Assembly (NCBI GenBank): GCA_050084985.1
Contig: JBITNC010000001.1
Coordinates: 119,908,001 to 119,972,000 of the forward strand
Reading direction: 5' to 3'
DNA: 64,000 bases
Source of the DNA: Nageia nagi
Taxonomy: Eukaryota > Pinophyta
Below, piece by piece: positions 59,216 through 64,000 of this stretch (positions are counted from its first letter, which is position 1; each line of letters begins with the position of its first letter). Below the pieces are notes generated by a model. The model saw nothing but the letters and a program-made list of their open reading frames with translations, did not search any database and was not told the origin of the DNA. The position numbers and the translations under genes are program-made.

Positions 59216-61414
59216 CTTGCTTTAGCATCAGGCTTCCTTTGTTAAACCATTCGTGTTGTTGGTTAGTGAAGTGGATTCAGAGTGCATGGAACCCATAACA
59301 AGCCCGTAGGAGTTGATTCTTGAAAGTCAATGCCAGTTGGTGAGACCATTACACCTTAGAGCTGAACTCACACATCACTATCTATTCAGCCCTTTTCTTT
59401 GTTTTTACCCTTTTTCGGTGACTTTCGCACCCCTCTTTCATTTTGTAACTCGAGAAACAACCTTTGCCTGGATCCAAGGACAATTTGAGCCTTTGGGTAA
59501 CAAATATTATTTGTGATAGCTTTAAACATCTCAATCGTGTCTCTCGAGCCAGTCTTAGCCCATCCATCCTAATAGACCTTTGAGATTGAAGTCCTCATAG
59601 CGGGTATGGGTCACACCCTTCCACTCAGGTGTTGGTGCCTATCTCAAGCCTTGCGAGCCAATTTGTCGATCGACAAGGTAGGAAAGAAAAAGCCCCCAAC
59701 ACATCCTATCCTTTACCATCTTTGCCACAACTTCATGCTTCTTCCACTAGACCATTTGTGTTGTTGGCTAGTGGGACGGATCAAGGTCAAGTCGATTTTC
59801 AAGGCCTTATCCAAACTCGTGAGTATGCATGCTTATAGTCACATCCTTTTACCCACTGTCTCTTCACCACTTTTTCCTTTTATTTTCATTTTTCTTTGCA
59901 CGACTTTCGCACTCATTTGTTTCCTTTTAGCATTTTCTGGAACAACACTATTGAACCATAGGTATAACTGTAATGATCCAAATACAATCTCAAGTGCAAA
60001 TCAGCAAATTCAATTAATCAAACACTAACGTCTGGTCTAGGGCATCCAAACAATGCATTCACAACTCAAATATGCCAACATCTGGTCAAGATCAACTCAC
60101 AACAATAATTACAAGCTCACAATGCCAACGTTTGGCTTACACATGCAAGAATGGACAATTACATCTCAACATTGCAAATATAGACAAGTGCACAATACAA
60201 ATATGAGATCCAATGCCCGAAGGCTGTATATTGATATGAAATGAACAACAATACAATACCAAGCCCTAAGGGGCTGACGTTGGCCTCAAGGGAGCCAACT
60301 CAGACATAAACATGTATCCTCAAACTGGATGGACGGATGGAATAGTCTTGCTCCCTCAAAATCCGAATCCTCTCCACCAAAGGAGCGCTCCTCTGATCCT
60401 ATTGACCAATTGAATGGTAGAAGCTCAACCTCGGAATACCACCGGATGGGCAAGGGTGCTACACCAATGCAATAGACTAACAGGATCCCTCAGCTTGATA
60501 GCCCTCGTAGATGCTGCACCTAGGGGTTTGCTTAGCGCTGCTAAGTCTTCTTGTCCTTTGGATGGTATAAGAGTAATAATAATCAAGCATGTCCAGTTAT
60601 GAAGCTCCAATGTCCTTTTATAACATTTGCCGCTAAGTCTTCTTGTCCTTTGGATGGTATAAGAGTAATAATAATCAAGCATGTCCAGTTATGAAGCTCC
60701 AATGTCCTTTTATAACATTTGGCTGGATCTGGATCTCACCTAGGAATCATTCCCATCTTCTCTAATCCAACGTTAGCCTCTTGGAGGGCCCAAAATGTGC
60801 CTAGGGGTCAAGCTTGCCAACGTGGGGGCCTGGAGTGCCATAAATGCCAACGTGGGGATCTGGAGTGCCATGCATGCCTAACGTGGGTCTAAGAGCCATG
60901 CATGGGGGTTGGGTGTCATCATGGGCCAACATGGGGGTCTAGGAGTCTCCCTAAGGTTGGCGCATGTATATAAGTGCTCCTCCATCCATCTAAGTGCTAA
61001 ATAGACCTTGGGATTCCCAAAATCATGATCTCCAAGTACATGTAAACACCTAATCTATGCTTAAGAGGGAGACGTCCCACTTGGGGCCATTAAGTCTTCT
61101 ATCCCAAGCCACAACTAAAAGTACAATGCAATAATAAAATATATTACAAAAGGGGAATCCATTGGATTCCATAATTAATTACATGGATGCAAAGGGGACA
61201 TCACAATAACTCAAAGTCCCTTAAATCCGTACATGATATTGATGTTGGTGGTAGCTTCAAACATCTTAGCGATTCCTTGAGTCTTATTCTTGCAACATAA
61301 GTGGAATGACCTTTGAGTAACTAGTTCCCATAGCAGGAAGGAGTAACGTCCTTTCACTTGAGCTGTTGGTGTTTTTCTCACTACTCTAGGGTAGGAAAGA
61401 AAAACCACCCAACA
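59216..61414. repeat. Composite repeat region closing the H block
   Basis: No coding signal. A direct repeat pair, about 59510-59705 and 61245-61414, shares ATAGCTT.AAACATCT, GACCTTTGAG and TGTTGGTG...GTAGGAAAGAAAAA...CCCAACA ends. A second pair is 59230-59470 / 59730-59950 (CATT.GTGTTGTTGG.TAGTG). At 60817-60950 lies a roughly 30-bp repeat (GCCAACGTGGGG, GAGTGCCATGCATG). Near 61010-61045 the minus strand resembles the head of H1 (GATTTTGGGAATCCCAAG). Several old elements or rearranged pieces probably overlap here. Confidence 0.5.
60540..60721. repeat. Perfect tandem duplication of a roughly 90-bp segment
   Basis: The segment from GCTAAGTCTTCTTGTCC to CTTTTATAACATTTG occurs at 60540-60629 and again at 60632-60721 (period 92 bp) without a visible difference, in an otherwise heavily decayed area. 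Confidence 0.95.
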
Positions 61415-62011
61415 ATGTCATTACTTACGTCATTGCTCTCGTCGTCCAACATTCAGTGCCTTATTGCCTTGTCGGACTTTCTTCGAGCTTTTGCTGATGT
61501 CATTCGTCTTGCCACTCAACACTTAGTGCGTTATTGCCTTGCTGCATTGTGGTCAAGCTTTTGTTGATGTCACTGCTCTTGCTATGCAGCACTCATCGTT
61601 TCTCTCCCTCTACCACATCGCGACAATATATTTGCTAATGTCATCTTGTGGAATGTGTGGCATTCTGCCTTTTTCCCTATGCCGCATCGCAACAACACTT
61701 CGGCTGACGTCATCCTTGCAAAAGCACAACATTGCCCTATTACTTCTAGACACCACATCATGACAATCTACTTGTTGATGTTAGCATCTCAAAAGTGTGA
61801 CATTCCACCTTTTGTCCTGTCTCGCATCATGGCAAAGTTTTTGCTGATGTCATCAGCCTTAGTGCAGTAATCCAACTTTTGCACTATTCCTGATTGCGGC
61901 AACTCTATTCTTCCATACAACAACTCTGTTTGACCGCAGCTATTGCCTTGTTTAACCACGGCTATTGACCGTGACCACTTTTGTGTTGACCGTGGAAACT
62001 CAAATTCTTCA
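61415..62011 (+). repeat. 3' LTR of element E, third part
   Basis: 597 bp matching about 42300-42958, ending CAAATTCTTCA. The target duplication ATTTG follows at 62012-62016. Confidence 0.9.
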
Positions 62012-62440
62012 ATTTGATGTAGATGTCTTCATGCAAATCTGTACTAAGGAACGTCATGAACCTCCCAATCCCTAGAAGTAGCAAGAAGCACAAGTCTTGC
62101 GAAGGTTTCAACATAATCAATGACTTTCTGTTGAGGAAAGTTTTCAAGGTAGCCTTGTGCTTCTTCACTTGTCCTTTTGAATTGAAATTAGTTACATAAA
62201 TCCACTTTGACCAACAATATTTTGATCTTGTGGACAGGGATCCAATTACTATGAATAATTCTTCGTGAAGGAATCACACTCTTCTTTCTCAAAAGTTCCC
62301 CATTCAAGTTTGCCTCTGGCCTTCCCATAGGCACTTGGATCTTCTGTTACCAGTGAAGTTAACATGTTTCCCTTGCCTTGCCCTCTGTTGACCAAGTCAA
62401 GATTAATGAGATAAATAAGGAGAATGGAGTACACAACAGT
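62012..62440 (-). pseudogene. Relic D: 5' half of the old Ty1/copia reverse transcriptase
   Basis: On the minus strand, across two frames: DPSAYGKARGKLEWGTFEKE, then NIVGQSGFM (NIVG.KW-type), KKHKATL, VIDYVETFARL, SRDWEVHDV, and at the border DLHEDIYIK. These are successive motifs of a copia reverse transcriptase N-terminus. The next motif, QLPRF, is found at 37546 beyond element E, so E landed between them. Several stops and frameshifts. I see no integrase or gag farther right. Confidence 0.75.
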
Positions 62441-64000
62441 TAGTCAGTAGAGAAACAGTGTGATATTCAGTGTCTCAAATATTTGCTTGCTTCTTTCTGG
62501 TTTTAAAAGAATGCCATTCTCTTTTTTTCTGCAGTTGTCACATTAGAGTTATTTTTTAGCTGTAAGTTTATATAATATTTTGGTATATTCAATGAATAGC
62601 AAAGCTGTTTGAGCTTTCATAATTGATATAAAGATTTCATCATAGCTATAATAACATAGTGACATGCATACAGGTGCTATAATGGATTCACTTACAACCA
62701 CTAATTTGTCCTGAAGTAAGATATAATAACAAAAGTACTAGTTCAATATTTTATCAAATATTTGCTCGATGCTTTCCATCTATAAGAATTCTATCCCTTT
62801 TGTTCTATTGAGGCCTTCTATCTGAAGCCATTTTGTAATTAATAATTATAAGCTCTCGTTCCTTATAGTGTGTTCAATGAGTATGAGTGCTGTTACAAAT
62901 TTTCATTTGCTAGAAATGTCTCAGCATAGTTATAAACTTATAATAATGCATCTCAACGCATTCATGCCTTTTACACAGTTTAGATTTTCTTTAATAACTT
63001 TAATTTTTAAAGCTTCTTTGGACTAATTAAAAAAAATCTAAGCTTTTTTAATTATTTTAAATCTAATAACTTTTATGTATTAATTATATTCTTATAGATT
63101 TAAAATAATTAAAAAAAATTACTTTTGTAATTTGAATTTGGTTGCAAATTCTATGAAAAAATCCTATAGCGGTGAATTTTTTCATAAAATATCACAATGA
63201 CGTGTTCATAGATTATTTCCTAACATAAACTTCATAGACAATAGGGTCCTCTTTACAACTAACTACCTGTTGCTTTATGCAGTCTTTACACGTACGCTGA
63301 AGCATGGGGGCCTAACACAAGTAGTTGAAAGTGAAATGCATGAGGATAAAATAACAAATAATTGACATTTTGGAGTGAGAAACACCTTCTGAAATTGTCA
63401 TCGGTCTTAAATGGTGGACCCAAAGTAACCAATTTGTTTTACAGCAGATATATTGGAGCCACTTGTAGCATTGAAATTCAATACATTGTATCTGGATGCT
63501 TCTTTAGTACGTTAATTATTTTTTGTTGTAAGCATTGCACTGAATCTTTTCCTTGAGCACACATCCCTTGGCAACAAAAACATATTCATATGATGGCGAG
63601 GGAAAACTAAGGGATATTTACACTCTTTATCAGGTTGAATATTTTTATGATTCAGTTGTTGAGTCATCATTGTCATCAATAAGGTCACAATTACAGTTCA
63701 AAATCACTGCAATGGCATTTATTATGAATAGGTTGTTCAGAAATTTTTACATCATATTTGGACTCAATACGTTTACTATATATCTCAATAAGTACACAAA
63801 TCTCTCTTAGTAAGAGAATCCGTCAGTTTTGCTTTTTGTATTTTTTTAAACTACTAAAAATGAGGAATATCACGTTTTTTGGTGGGATTAGTTTTACAAT
63901 TAATTTTAACTAACTGCTTTCCATCTTTTGCCAACAAGCAGTGGATTCTAAAAGTTTCTGGCAACGCTGGAAAGTTGATCATTTCTGAAGCGTCTAAGGT
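62441..64000. other. Right edge: no supported gene, some exon-like stretches
   Basis: Mostly AT-rich. Three short stretches look like exons: after TTTATGCAG at 63282 (frame LYTYAEAWGPN); near 63565-63632 (PLATKTYSYDGEGKLRDIYT), ending CAG|GTTGAA; and after CAACAAGCAG at 63942 (WILKVSGNAGKLIISEASK) running off the window. They could belong to one plus-strand host gene continuing to the right, but frames and phases were not reconciled and I cannot name a product. Confidence 0.3.

Larger units (their letters stand above)
37552..62011 (+). mobile_element. Element E: Ty1/copia retrotransposon with long LTRs and nested insertions
   Basis: LTRs begin TGA(A/C)G(A/G)AATTT and end ATTCTTCA. The primer site is at 42961, gag-pol at 42993-46913, the purine tract at 46888-46900, and there is a perfect 5-bp target duplication ATTTG. 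Without later insertions E was about 7.0 kb: LTRs of roughly 1.5 and 1.6 kb and a 3.94-kb interior. The later insertions are hAT element F in the 5' LTR, and solo LTR G plus the H block in the 3' LTR. The LTRs differ by many substitutions and a roughly 150-bp deletion in the left one, so the insertion is old. The target was the reverse transcriptase of relic D. Confidence 0.93.

Overview
This window is repeat-dominated, AT-rich nuclear DNA from a seed plant with a large genome. A gymnosperm is my best guess, but that is an inference from the nested LTR elements and plant-mobile-domain relics, not something the sequence proves. I found no bacterial-type genes, no CRISPR array, no rRNA, and no intact low-copy host gene. 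Almost every recognisable reading frame is a decayed transposable-element gene.

Left third (1-28.8 kb). Three related Ty3/gypsy-type elements are present. Element A (1-3139, minus strand) runs off the left edge. Element C (5257-28842, plus strand) has LTR-like ends of about 760 bp. It was later split by element J (12767-15421, minus; gag only; 363- and 319-bp LTRs) and by element B (15703-24555, minus; 707- and 706-bp LTRs, near-matching target duplications GTATA/ATATA). B and C share one architecture: LTR, gag with an unusual CxxH-type knuckle, no recognisable pol, then a plant mobile domain (PMD) gene on the strand opposite to gag, then the 3' LTR. The B insertion cuts through the antisense PMD gene of C. 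C also carries a block of 280-340-bp tandem repeats.

Middle (28.8-37.5 kb). This is mostly non-coding sequence with a TA-cored palindrome, a tRNA-like SINE candidate, and at its right end the 3' half of an old Ty1/copia pol gene (relic D, minus strand).

Right (37.5-62.0 kb). A Ty1/copia element E (37552-62011, plus) inserted into the reverse transcriptase of relic D, with a perfect 5-bp target duplication ATTTG on both sides. The other half of D resumes at 62012. Element E was itself a landing site. A hAT DNA transposon F (38078-41986, 8-bp duplication CTGGGTAT, matching terminal inverted repeats) lies in its 5' LTR. A solo LTR G (47152-47947) and a 12.7-kb block (48690-61414) lie in its 3' LTR.

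That 12.7-kb block is the most interesting part. It holds two head-to-tail, strongly diverged copies (H1, H2; about 5.2 kb each) of a repeat family I do not recognise. Each copy has a head of two hairpins whose stems differ by compensatory changes, a hairpin-rich leader, a TATA box, a roughly 1000-codon decayed ORF of unknown function, and a conserved tail with a second TATA-like box. The last 1.6 kb (62.4-64 kb) has a few exon-like stretches with splice-like borders but no gene I can name.
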